Notes under the pieces: generated by a model
What the model saw: only the letters and a program-made list of their open reading frames with translations
The model's database searches: none
What the model was told of the DNA's origin: nothing
Shown here: piece after piece, positions 52,435-62,395 of the stretch
Position numbering within the stretch: the first letter of the stretch is position 1
How the letters are laid out: the number at the start of each line of letters is the position of its first letter
Program-made: the position numbers and the translations under genes
Assembly: GCA_949710005.1 (NCBI GenBank)
Contig: OX453274.1
Location: 12,358,668-12,422,667 of the forward strand
DNA length: 64,000 nucleotides
DNA from: Ricordea florida
Taxonomy: Eukaryota; Cnidaria; Anthozoa; Corallimorpharia; Ricordeidae
Direction: 5' to 3'

Positions 52435-53433
52435 TTGGCATCAATCACTGTAATAAAAGAATTCAAGAGAATTAAAGATGATCTTCAGCCAGAGCAAGTG
52501 AATCTGACCCACACTGAGAGGGAGAAAGTTAAAGAAGATCTAAAGATGGCCAGAGCTCTGAATACACTAACTAAAGCAATGCCAAGTCAGAATGCAAGGG
52601 ATGTCTACCGGTCAAAGTGTGGGTTTGCACCTTGTGTAGTTGATCAGCTTGACTCCACACTCTTTCAGTCCACAGATGCAAACCTAAGATACTATCCAAG
52701 CTTTCAACAGTTGATGACCGAGCTCAGTACCAGTGAAAATGTTCCATCCACAAGTGGACTCAATGAGGATTACCATCTCATTCCAGGGGACATTGTGGCC
52801 GTGAATCCTGGGACAGAAGATGGCATTCCAAGTGGAGACAAGTGGTTGCTCCTACAAGTAAGAAGGGGTCTCCCAACCAGCAAAACATCCAATGGCTGCC
52901 ATGTTTCAGGATTCTGGCTTGAAATGCTTCCTTCTCTTCAGCAGCCAGACCATGGTTGTGCCCTGAGGCTGCAGAGAGGTAATGTTACGATCTACTATGG
53001 GAGTTTGATAAAAACCTATGGCAAACTTACTGTCATACCTGTCGAAGAGCTTAATACTGGCTGGGAAAATGGCTTTGTTGTCTACAAGCTGACGGATGAT
53101 TACATCCGGCATCTGGATAAGGTATCAGATGACTTCGGGATGACTGTTTCTGTTCCTGATGTCAGTTCAACTTGTGAGGAGGATGAACATGAAGAAGTAG
53201 ATGAGGAAACTGAGAGAGAACTTGTACACCTTCACGAAGTGCAAGAATTACACTCAACAAGAAGAAGGATAATCCGGGATTCAAATGGTCAACAGATAAC
53301 TTCGTATGCACAGCTGAGTGGGCACAGACAAAATGTCTCAAGGAGAACCAGAAGGACACACCTACTGCAACTGGACAATGACAGCATTGCAAGTGCTCAG
53401 AAAAATTCAAGCACTTCTAACATTGAGCAGTGA
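52435..53433 (+). CDS. C-terminal part of the decayed gene
   Basis: Open in the same frame as the preceding segment. There is no recognised domain. IPGDIVAVNPG and a WLLLQVRRG strand suggest a small beta domain. The C-terminus is acidic and then serine-rich. It has no own start codon near its beginning. Confidence 0.5.
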   Translation: MASITVIKEFKRIKDDLQPEQVNLTHTEREKVKEDLKMARALNTLTKAMPSQNARDVYRSKCGFAPCVVDQLDSTLFQSTDANLRYYPSFQQLMTELSTSENVPSTSGLNEDYHLIPGDIVAVNPGTEDGIPSGDKWLLLQVRRGLPTSKTSNGCHVSGFWLEMLPSLQQPDHGCALRLQRGNVTIYYGSLIKTYGKLTVIPVEELNTGWENGFVVYKLTDDYIRHLDKVSDDFGMTVSVPDVSSTCEEDEHEEVDEETERELVHLHEVQELHSTRRRIIRDSNGQQITSYAQLSGHRQNVSRRTRRTHLLQLDNDSIASAQKNSSTSNIEQ

Positions 53434-54448
53434 CTGACATTTAAGCCTGATAAATTTGGACATATAGTATAAAAGAGCAACTGAAATCCTTTTTCTGCAC
53501 TGTTATGGTTGGAATTTCTTAAATTTAAGCACTTTGGGAGCCTAGGAAACAAACCATCTTGTCCCCAGGGTGTGAACTACAGTGCACCCCCCCAGGTGAG
53601 CATTATATTTAACAATTATCCTGTGAAACCACACAGAATATTGCCTAATCACACGATTTTCCGCAAGATTGAGCAGGATAATTGTTTTATTATTCAACAA
53701 ATTGCCAACAAAATTGATTTTGCAGCGAGAAAAACTGTGGTCGTGCAGGGCTCTGGGTATGGCATGAATTTGTTGAATAATAAAAGCTTATATTAGACAG
53801 TGACTAAAAAAATATTTTTTTGAAGGGAAATTTTAGGAAAGATTTCTGCAGAGCCCCATTCTTGATTCAGTGTATTTAATACCAATACAAACAACAATCG
53901 TAGGAAAAAAAACAAGTCAGGAAATGGTAGGTATAATCAAGTATGGGTTTACAGAAATCTTGTTAAATTGTGTCTGAGATTCACAGTTATTCTGTGTTAG
54001 GGGTTGGAATATTGGCAAAAGTACTCAGAAAAATATCAATTCCCCATCCCTTGTCTGACACACCCTGGGGACACTTGTAGGTGTACAAACAGCTGCAGTC
54101 AACTCTCTCTGAACAGACACTCTATAAAAAGATGCCCTCTAAGGCCTAGTTCAAACAACATCAAACTTTTTCATGTACCAAACCTAATTCCTCCATTCAG
54201 CTATTTAAATATATGGAAAGGTCAACGTCTGCATCAGTTACGTTTGACAAGTGGAATTTAGGTCGACAGCATGGGTTGGTCTGTGCACGTCTTCAATAGA
54301 GAGTTAATTGATTTACGTCATTTCAAAACATACCTAACAAGGTTAAAAGGCTTAGCTTACCTGCGTGTGATCCATTTCGAAACTTCTCAATATTTAAACA
54401 TCAATTTTTGCACGAGCTCTCTTCCTTTTCTTTATAAATTTTTCCCTC
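53434..54448. other. Intergenic DNA, short frames only
   Basis: Contains a C9 run at 53,586 and low-complexity tracts. No gene was recognised. Confidence 0.3.
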
Positions 54449-54558
54449 CATCTTGAAAATTTCCCAAAATACATCTCGAGGACAGATGGGTTGAACGAGA
54501 GGGCCCTGGGAAAGACACGAGTTACCAGTATCTTCTGGGTAATTTTCAAGATGGCGAA
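54449..54558. repeat. Short palindromic element
   Basis: CCATCTTGAAAATTTCCC near 54,450 is matched in inverse by GGGTAATTTTCAAGATGG near 54,537, enclosing about 70 bp. It is a foldback or MITE-like unit. Confidence 0.5.
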
Positions 54559-54745
54559 CGAAGCTGGCGATCAATGTAAAAAATGGGAGATTTAGCAATC
54601 GTTTATTCAGTGAAGGGCTAAATGAAACAAGTCTTTATGAAACATGGATTATGTTCGCTAGGCAAACTACAATGTGGGGCATAGAACTGAGCCATACAGG
54701 ATGTCACGTTGAACCAATGTACAAATCTCCGGTGAGATTGAGCGA

Positions 54746-54890
54746 GTTTGTGCGAGATAACGCGAGTTTAGGCGAGTTAAGGCGACTTAAGAATAATTGA
54801 ACATAATCTCAAGTTGCGAGTTAAGGCGAGTTAAGGCGAGTTAAGGCGAGTTAAGGCGAGTTAAGGCGAGTTAAGGCGAGCTAAGGTCCC
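54746..54890. repeat. 10-bp minisatellite GAGTTAAGGC
   Basis: At least seven near-exact 10-bp units in tandem at 54,820-54,890, with degenerate units before them. Confidence 0.85.
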
Positions 54891-55184
54891 AGAGTAGGCC
54901 TATGAGAAATGCGAATCAACTAGGGGCTAAAGAAGAGATGGTAAGTTAAATTTGTTTATACAAAACATTCGCCTCATGTTTAACATTTTTATACGATTTC
55001 AAAGGAGTCTCAAAGGCACTCACAAAAGCACGTGGTCTACGTGGTCGAGTGAAAAGACATTAGCGGGAGCAGGGCCAACAAGGCTAAATCGGAAGAAAAG
55101 TATATCAGTAGTAAGGGGGACCACTATGGGTCCTGGGGAGGCTTCTGATTGGCTAAGAAAAAAATTCCTTTCAGGGTATTTAAA

Positions 55185-55290
55185 AATGACGGCCGCGAAA
55201 AAACCGGTTTGAGAGTATGCAGATGAGCGAAAACCGGTTTTACCGATTTGGACCGGTTTAACGGGGTGGAGCGTGTTTTGGCGGGAAAGG
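55185..55290 (+). promoter_or_regulatory. Promoter-like cluster: three AACCGGTTT sites and an E2F-like site
   Basis: AAACCGGTTT occurs twice and ACCGGTTT once within 60 bp, matching the Grainyhead/TFCP2 palindrome AACCGGTT. TTTTGGCGGGAAA follows at about 55,274 and matches E2F sites. A TATTTAAAAA box lies at about 55,180. Function is inferred from motif only. Confidence 0.4.
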
Positions 55291-55354
55291 GGATTATTAT
55301 CCCCCCACCATTTGGAACGAGAGTGTAAATAAAGACAATGGTACATTTCATGTT

Positions 55355-55370
55355 GTTTTTATTTTTATTT
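55355..55370 (-). terminator. Possible poly(A) signals for the small minus-strand ORFs
   Basis: The minus strand reads AAATAAAAATAAAAA about 85-100 bp after the last small ORF, giving overlapping AATAAA hexamers. Confidence 0.4.
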
Positions 55371-55451
55371 GTGTATTTTCCTACCGAACCAATTTACAAA
55401 AGAGACCATTGGTTTTAGCCCGAATTTGCCCATTCTGCTTGCATAGGATCC

Positions 55452-55559
55452 TTAGCCATATTTTTTGTCCAGTGCTTTTTTGATTCCAGCTACTGTAAGT
55501 GCTCCACCACGCATGGTGCGCCTTCTTCTTTTAGAGCGTGTTCTTTTCTTTCTAACCAT
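55452..55559 (-). CDS. 35-aa basic peptide with MRGG/A site
   Basis: A 35-codon ORF. The first half is almost all arginine and lysine. MRGGA follows and then a short amphipathic end (IKKALDKKYG). The M-x-G-G/x pattern is the adenovirus protease cleavage consensus, and a basic segment followed by MRGG recalls the adenovirus core peptide mu. The ATG overlaps the stop of the preceding basic ORF as TGATG. It is small, so chance is possible, and the virus-like reading is inference. Confidence 0.4.
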   Translation of the reverse strand: MVRKKRTRSKRRRRTMRGGALTVAGIKKALDKKYG

Positions 55560-55693
55560 CACCAAGTGCCAATGAAAGGTGGAGGGCGTCTGTACTTGTT
55601 AACCAACTTTCTTAATCTGCTTTGTTTGCCTCCGTACTGTCTTATTCTTTTGAACACTCTTTTGTATCTTTTGACGCGTCGCCCTTTAGGCAT
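55559..55693 (-). CDS. 44-aa basic peptide
   Basis: A 44-codon ORF with about 40% lysine plus arginine (KRYKRVFKRIRQ), ending PPPFIGTW. Its TGA overlaps the next ATG (TGATG), an arrangement used for coupled translation in viruses. There is no recognised domain. It would suit nucleic-acid binding. Confidence 0.4.
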   Translation of the reverse strand: MPKGRRVKRYKRVFKRIRQYGGKQSRLRKLVNKYRRPPPFIGTW

Positions 55694-55737
55694 GACTCTC
55701 AAATGGAAATGACGGGAAATGAATGGTTGAATGGGTT

Positions 55738-55909
55738 TAAATTAAAGGGGTGGTTTGATTTTCATGATTCTTTCCCATTGTTCTAGTTCTGGAAGGGACA
55801 TGTCAACTTCCCAACTTTCTTCACTGATATGAGTATAACTATCCTCATCGGGGGAATCCCAAAAACTATCATCATCATCATCATCATCATCCTCATCCAT
55901 AGAGTCCTA
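55738..55909 (-). CDS. Acidic small ORF or terminal exon
   Basis: Begins with a run of aspartates (ATG at about 55,899) and continues SFWDSPDEDSYTHISEESWE to a TAA at 55,738. A good acceptor (CTTTTATTAG) at 55,910 suggests it may be the last exon of a spliced acidic protein. Upstream acidic exon candidates with acceptors lie at about 56,050 and 56,230. It contrasts sharply with the two basic ORFs that follow. Confidence 0.35.
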
Positions 55910-56821
55910 ATAAAAGAGCACACCATAATATATTTGAAAATCTTTTTTAATGAATAATAGCCATGTTTTTTTTACAAGAGAACCATTTAGCGTAATTCAA
56001 TCTTCTGACACTCCATGATAATAAAAAACATGTTCATTGTCTTCCTATAAAGCAAATAACGGGTTCATTAACGAAACCGCGGTGTTGTCTTATATATTCT
56101 TGAATGGAAAGTCTTATGAATTAATGATCATCATCCCGAGGAAAATATTGTACATAATCACCATGATTATCTTGATGAAAGAATCTTACATTGTCTTCAT
56201 GAGCATCATCATTGTCATCACTGATGGCCTAAAATAAAACAAGTTTTGTTTATTATTATATCACTTGTGGTGATAAAACCATTTGTTCAAATAAAAGGAC
56301 ATACTCAAGCATGTTAAGGCTTGGCTCGGAGGCAAAATTAGATAAATACGGGAAAAAATCACCGTAAATCACAAAATTGATAAATTGCCCACAAACTCTC
56401 CAAGCTAACGTTACTTATTAGCCTTAATGTCTTTCTGCTGTCAAGTTCCTTTCTTGTCGCCCACGTGACCTGTGACGTCATGTTCAATTGTTTGACAGAA
56501 AAATCAAAATGGGGTGACGAGATGATCCGCAACCCACAGAAGGAGAGTCATTTTTATACACAGCACACTGTATTCGTCAGGGTTCTAGCCGGATTGGTGA
56601 GTTATAAAAACTCTCAAGTGTGATTTTTAAATAAGATTGGCCGATAGTGGGAAATTTCGTTAACTTTCTTTAAACTGTAACCTTATTCAAACACGCAGTT
56701 TACCATTCCGGCCAGAAAACAATAGAATAAACATTAAGAGGTTTGGTTTCGAGGGCTACTTTGATTGAACTTAATAATGAATCGGGCACCCCGTTTGCTC
56801 TAAAAAAAGCTGATATACGAG

Positions 56822-57292
56822 CCCGGGGGGTACTCCCTTACAGGAGCCTAATGGGGATGTGCAGCTGGATGGGGTCGCATTTTCACAACTGCAGTGACTA
56901 TAATGGGGTCGCATTTTCAATAGAGTTACTAGAATGGGGTCGCAAATTTCCGAATTTCGGGGGTAAATACGGTACGTTTGTAGATATTTACGGTTAGCAA
57001 ACGTACCAAAATGCTTGTATTGCAGGTGAAAGTAAAGTGTTCTTTATTCACTTTAAAAAATTGTGTCAATTCATTTTTGGATGACCCGGCTATTTAAAGG
57101 ATTGACAAGGTAGATGCATAAATAGAAAGTGACTAAGTTGGGATCGCAAAAATTACATTTTCCAAAAAGTGACTAAGATGGGGTCTATAATTGGCCACAA
57201 AATAGACTAAAATAGGGTGGGGGCTCTGAGAGGCCAGCGGCACATACCCAGAAAACATCAATTCAAGTACCCCCCCCCCTTCCCCCGGGGGA
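56822..57292. repeat. MITE-like dispersed repeat with C/G-rich inverted ends
   Basis: The left end is CCCGGGGGGTACTCCC and the right end is the inverse type (GTACCCCCCCCCC ... CCCCCGGGG). The interior repeats variants of TAATGGGGTCGCATTTTC four or more times. I see no ORF. Confidence 0.6.
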
Positions 57293-57509
57293 TACGAGAG
57301 ACTAAAATTGGCGCCATTTTGGGACGAGTGGCTGCCCGTTAAAGAAGACTGAAAACTAAATTGATAGGTAGATACCGCTAAAAAAAAGACTGGTGACTCT
57401 CTTTCTTGAGCATTTGACCAATAGAAACCTCGTTTTGAAAACTAAAGAAAAATGGGGGACGACGAAAGTGGTGACTACGACTCAACGCCGATCTTCCTTT
57501 TGTAACACT

Positions 57510-58165
57510 GGAAAAAAATACCAAATTTCCACATGCGTATTTTGTATGTGAAGTAGAAAATCCGCACCTACTCAGTTTCCATGTTTGGTTATTGTATGGA
57601 AAATTGTTGGATAAAATACTCCCATTTAGTTTGCCATATAAAAAACAACCATGGAAATTTTGTTTTCCAATCCTAACATGGAAAATTACATTTCCACGGA
57701 TAATTTTTTATTTTCCAAGTATGTATTTTTGTTCATTAAAGAAACTCCCAATTTCCACGTTTGTCTTTTTTATGTAAAATAAATACTCCACATCCATTCC
57801 GTTTCCATGCTTGGTTATTGTATGGAAATTTTTTGGATGAAATATTTCACTTTAGTTTTCCATATTAAAAACAAGCATGGAAATTTTATTTTCCAATCTT
57901 CATTTGGAATATTGTATTTCCACAGAGAATTTTTTTTTCCAGATATGAATTTTTGTTGCTCAAAAGGTAAATACCAAATTTCAACATGTGTATTTTGCAT
58001 GTAAAATATAAATCCACATCTAATAAGTTTCCATATTTGTTTATGGTATGGAAAATTGTTGGATAAAACACCCAAATTAAGTTTTCCATAATCAAAACAA
58101 ACAAAATTGCAATCCCACAGAGAAATTTATATTTCCCAAGTATGTATTTTTGTGCAGAAACACAA
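57510..58165. repeat. 226-bp tandem repeat, about 2.9 units
   Basis: The anchor TATGGAAA...TTGGAT.AAA recurs at 57,595, 57,821 and 58,047, giving an exact 226-bp period with diverged units rich in TTTCCA/TGGAAA. All frames in it are by-products. Confidence 0.85.
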
Positions 58166-58375
58166 AGAAGCTGCTGTAAGACCCGCCATCTTGTAATATG
58201 AGTAGTCAGTCCGACAGGACAGCGTCCAACTGCTTTGGTTGAGGAGCCAACCAATCAAATGGACGGAAGATGGGAGCAGTCCTGATATAAAGAACTGTGC
58301 AAAGATTTTCCCGCCCTCTTCGCCGAATTTTGGTGTTGATCTGTGTAGGCTTCGTGAAAAAGCATGTTCGGAGTT

Positions 58376-59721
58376 ATGGCGTCGAAAGGAAAGGCTTTTC
58401 GATCCTCGCCTTCATGCAGTCAACAAGCAGGCGATTCTGTTTCTGAGAATGGCGAAGAGGTGGAGCAAATTTTATCCCAAAGTGAAAGTAAGAAGCACAG
58501 AAGGAGAAGATGATTACATTCCACAGAACGAAAGGCGGGATACAGATGTGTCTGCAAGTGAACGCGCGAATCTTGGTACGTTTTATATGGTCTGGTTTCG
58601 CTTCTAAACTACCGACGATTTCGCAGAAGTGAAACCCAAGTTAAATGCTTAAGTGGCATGCCAAGAAATTGTTCTGTGGTATTTTTTCATGCGTTTTCTT
58701 GGATGGAATGCGAAATTAATTCGATTTGCCAATAATACCAATGATTTTTAATAATATCTTCGAATTTAATTTAAACCGACAAAGTTCAACATCACTTCCC
58801 ACTTCTCAAGTCGAAGTTTGCGTTAATTAAATGTTAGAGCAAGATATCATAAATTATAGACCAAAGTCTAGGAAGCAGCTACGATCAGTAAATAAATCTG
58901 AAGTACTTTTTATGAACTCGTTGCAATCCATCCCGTTTCTCAGCTACCTCCAACTCACTTGTTCGAGCTGTTTTTCTCGGAAGAATTTTCTAATAACAGT
59001 CTGTTTATTAATGCATTTGTTCATAACAATGCAAGTTGAGAATGGATAGTTTAACTGAGAATTATGCAAGAACTATTCTCTTACAGTTTCATCCATTTCT
59101 GTTGAACATTTTATATTTGCAGGCTGGAAACCAGAGCAAGTAAAAGCGTGGATTTGTAGTTTTTTCGGTCAAAAATTTGTTGAAGAAGAGAGAGATGGAA
59201 AAGCGTTATTAAGCAAACGCTTGGAAGAGGATACGACACTTAAAAAATTGGGGGTAACTACAACTGGGAAGAAAGAATGCTTCTCAAGGGAGATCATGGC
59301 TATTCAACCTGTTGTGAATGGTAAATATTCTTCCTTCGCCAAGTTCTTTCCAAACTTATTGTTTAACTCTAGTTTTAATGGGAGCATTACCAAGATTAAG
59401 CCATTCTCAAGAAATTTTTAGGAGTGGGGGAGAGGGGTCAAATCGTTGCAGGAATCTAAATTTTTCTGCATTACGCGTATGAGATATTCTTCTTCGTCAC
59501 ACAGAGTATAAAATCACTCTTACAACTGGAAACCACATGTAAACTCAGAACTGTCAATATTTTGTTATTGCTTTTTTCTAGATACCTCCCACCGTTTTGT
59601 TAGTGGTCACAAAAGTAAGAAGATTGAAAGACCATCATTCAAGGATTATGACAGGCTGCTTACAACAGAAGAAAGACAGTACTTAAATTGCAACGAAAAG
59701 AGCATTTACAATACATTGTAG
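58376..59721 (+). CDS. SAM-domain protein gene, three exons, probable frameshift
   Basis: Exons 58,376-58,569, 59,123-59,320 and 59,582-59,721 have good GT/AG borders (CTTG/GTACG, TTGCAG/GC, AATG/GTAAA, CTAG/ATACC). The middle exon has a SAM-like fold: WKPEQVKAWICSFFG, GKALLSKRLEEDTTLKKLG. The first exon starts well (ATGGCGTC; serine-rich, then SQSESKKHRRRR). That frame hits TGA at 58,511, while the frame that splices correctly reads DDYIPQNERRDTDVSASERAN. A one-base shift near 58,500 would join them. This means a mutation, a sequencing error or a different start. The product ends at TAG 59,719. SAM domains mediate protein interactions, and the partner is unknown. Confidence 0.55.
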
Positions 59722-60432
59722 GTATAAATATAATAAATTAATGCAAAGTCTTCTGTGTGTCATTCTGGAAGTTAACCTAAGGATCATGTTTACATAATTT
59801 TTATCTTGTGCTTTTATAAAACAGACTTGATTACTTGTAATGCCAAGAGCTTCTCACCACTTGGAACATCGCACAAAGATGAAAATTTAAGATGATTTTA
59901 TGTTATGAGTTGAATTTCTCTTCCAAATTGTTATAGCAACACTTGATGGTCAACTTAAGTTCTGATAACTTTGTGGTCCTGTATCTAACAGAAAAAAGTA
60001 TAATAAGATCAAACAGTTGTTAAGTAATGATTCGCGTAAGAAGGGAAGGGGCGCGACGCAGGGCTTGCGCAATGGCAACTCCCGTAATTAGATTTATTAA
60101 TTAATTTGCGATGCTCTGATTGGTAGGAAACCTTATTTTTCCGATTATTCTTTGATAAAACTCGATTTTTGCCGAGGCTGATACCTAATATGGTTAGTTA
60201 TCTATTGTTCCTTCGTTCGGTAAAGATTCGGCAAAATCGTCTGTGCGGAAGTCGGTTTCCGAACTTTAACTTACAGCTTGGCGGCAATCTTTGTATTTGA
60301 GAGGTAGTTTCCAAAGTCAAAATTCCCCCGTTTTTCTAAATTCTTTGATTGTGTGCACATTGCAAAATAGTGTACAGACAAGATATAGCTTTTATAATTT
60401 GTCCATTGTATGCTTCGCTCTTTCTTTGGACC

Positions 60433-60954
60433 GAAATGGTGTTTAGTGCGATTGGGTTTGCCCGCGCCACAGAAGGTGGCACCACGGGGAAGTTTCGCGG
60501 GAATGTTTGCGAATTGCTATTCCAGAGGAACTGCATGCGCTTCTGCAACGTCGACTGTCCGAAAAGCAAGCACAGGAAGAGAGAGATTTGCCCTGCATAC
60601 CGCGGAAGAATTGCCTTACAACTAGATCGTGGGAATGGTGACTCCGAGGTAAACGTTTTATTGCAACACCTTTCTCCTTTGTGATGTTTACATCGTATTC
60701 CAATTACGTTGAACCTTCTGTTCTCTCATTACGACGGTCAATAGTCACGGGAAACTGTCAGCCGACATTTCGTTTTTTTTCCTCCTAGAAACGAAACACA
60801 AAGCAGCAGATGCTAAGCTGTGATGAATCGTCATTGTTTGATCAACAGGGGAATTTCACACCCTCCACCGAAACCTCAGTTGCTTTCAGTGCCATAACCA
60901 CAGTTATATTGTCCTCTCCCAGTAGTTTCCAAGTGGCCGAACTTCCCCTTTGAC
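60433..60954 (+). CDS. Possible two-exon small gene, function unknown
   Basis: An ATG near 60,439 opens a frame rich in Arg, Cys and Lys up to a donor at 60,650 (CGAG/GTAAA). An acceptor at 60,788 (TCCTCCTAG/AAACG) continues in phase to TGA at about 60,954. There is no domain or homology I recognise, so the model is weak. Confidence 0.25.
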
Positions 60955-61963
60955 GGTACAAAGAGTGTGAGTGTAGGATGCAAGACATAATTAGCGCTTC
61001 AACTATTTATAGACTTGCAACACTGGCAAATAAATTTGTTCAATTCAATGGTTCATTTGTTTTTGCCTTTTTTTTTACCGGTCACTCATATTCCTGCTTC
61101 TTAAAAGGCGGAGAGAAAGCTGGCTTTACGTGATCAGCAAATCCAGTGCTCGAAATAATTCCCGGAGAGTCTCCGAGCACGATGGCCGGCCAAATTCATT
61201 TTCAATAGCTCGGTCACATATCGTTTCTGGCCGGTCAAATTTATAAGATAAATAACTCTTAAAACGGGGCCTCATGAACCAAAACCGGCGTTTTATATTG
61301 TCAGTAAAGTCGTTACTTAGAGCTTCTTCCACTCTAAAGCACTCATTGTTACATTACAGCGGCAAAATGAAAATAAGCTGGCGTGTATTACTCAGTGTAC
61401 TAGGTACGTTCCGATTGTCTGTTTCAATGCACGAATTATAAACAACGGTTCTAGTTGCATTTCACCTAGGATTTCAGATCAAAGTTCCGCAGTACACATC
61501 GTCTCGCTGCATATTGATAACAACTGAACAGCTTGGAAATTTGAATTTGTTTCATTTTCAATACGATCAAATGTGACCAGTCAACATGACCGGCAAGAAG
61601 AAAGGTTGACCGGTGAACTCCCCAATCAGTCCACACAGAAACGCGTGTGCTTTTCTGGTCCACTCCCCACTGAGATGCACGGGCTTATTTCAAACAAGGT
61701 GACAAATGCTTGAAAGTGGCATCAGTTTACCGTATCTGTCCGAAAAGCAATTCTTATTCGCGTTTTTTAACAGCTCCGCACATACGATTTTCTCAGAAAC
61801 GCACCCGTGACAATGGGATCGATAAACCTTAACGTAAATACCTTTATTGGAGCGAAAACCCCTATAGAAATCCTGCAACTTAAGATTATAATTTGAATTT
61901 CGCGCTTAATGAGCACGAAGCCAATCAGTTTCCAGAAATTAATAAGATCAGCCTGGAAACTCC
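60955..61963. other. Intergenic DNA, nothing recognised
   Basis: Only short unsupported frames, with no motif or repeat of note. Confidence 0.3.
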
Positions 61964-62153
61964 GGATCACTCACCGTTTCTGGGAACGGAGTCATCTTTC
62001 TACCGACGCTCAAAAATAAATAAATAGACGCGAAGGCTGCTCGAGACTCGACGAGGACGGATCACTCGCCGTTTCTGGGAACGGAGTCATCTTTCTACCG
62101 ACGCTCAAAAATAAATAAATAGACGCGAAGGCTCCTCGAGACTCGACGAGGAC
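61964..62153. repeat. 95-bp tandem duplication
   Basis: GGATCACTC.CCGTTTCTGG begins at 61,964 and again at 62,059. The two 95-bp units differ at only a few bases, so the duplication is recent. Confidence 0.85.
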
Positions 62154-62395
62154 CTCTCGACTTCACTTTATGACCCTACGAGGATTACTCTATAACACAC
62201 GATGACTCGCCGAGGATGACTCGATGAGGCATCATTACTTGGCGAGACGCGTTGACTCGAAGAGGACGACACAACGAGGGGTGACTCGACGAGGACGACT
62301 CAATGAGGGTGACTCGACGAGGGGATGACTCGAAGAGGACGACTAAGCGAGGATCACTCGACGGGGCAAGATGATTCGACGAGACTACCCATAAG
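62140..62395. repeat. Degenerate GACTCGACGAGG minisatellite
   Basis: Imperfect units of GACTCGACGAGGA/GACTCGAAGAGGACGA type follow the tandem duplication directly. Confidence 0.7.

Larger units (their letters stand above)
48442..53433 (+). pseudogene. Decayed member of a cnidarian NHL-like repeat protein family
   Basis: Several long plus-strand frames read as one gene: a 399-codon exon (48,442-49,641), a continuation at 49,620-50,018, a short exon near 50,416-50,501 with donor CCTG/GTGAG, and a long exon from 51,171 (acceptor CTTTAG/GACC) to 53,433. The first part has a conserved HYDGMPLNIGTFPRIEG core and cysteine pairs. The last part has an NHL/beta-propeller-like motif (GIDVMICSPSKKEICFVADSGNHAIRYIDG). 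Lesions: a one-base loss in a T run near 49,592, and an in-frame TAG at 52,411-52,413. The family is widespread and multi-copy in corals but has no known function. Assembly error is an alternative. Confidence 0.6.

Noticed and set aside
54820-54890. Telomere-like array (GTTAAGGCGA units)
   Set aside because: The unit is 10 bp and is not the cnidarian telomere repeat TTAGGG. The array is short and internal, so it is treated as a minisatellite.
55020-55346. 108-aa minus-strand frame downstream of the mini-ORFs
   Set aside because: It crosses the promoter-like cluster, shows no protein features and lacks any supporting signal.
55868-55905. ATC/GAT trinucleotide microsatellite
   Set aside because: It is the aspartate run of the acidic ORF on the minus strand and is too short to list as an independent repeat.
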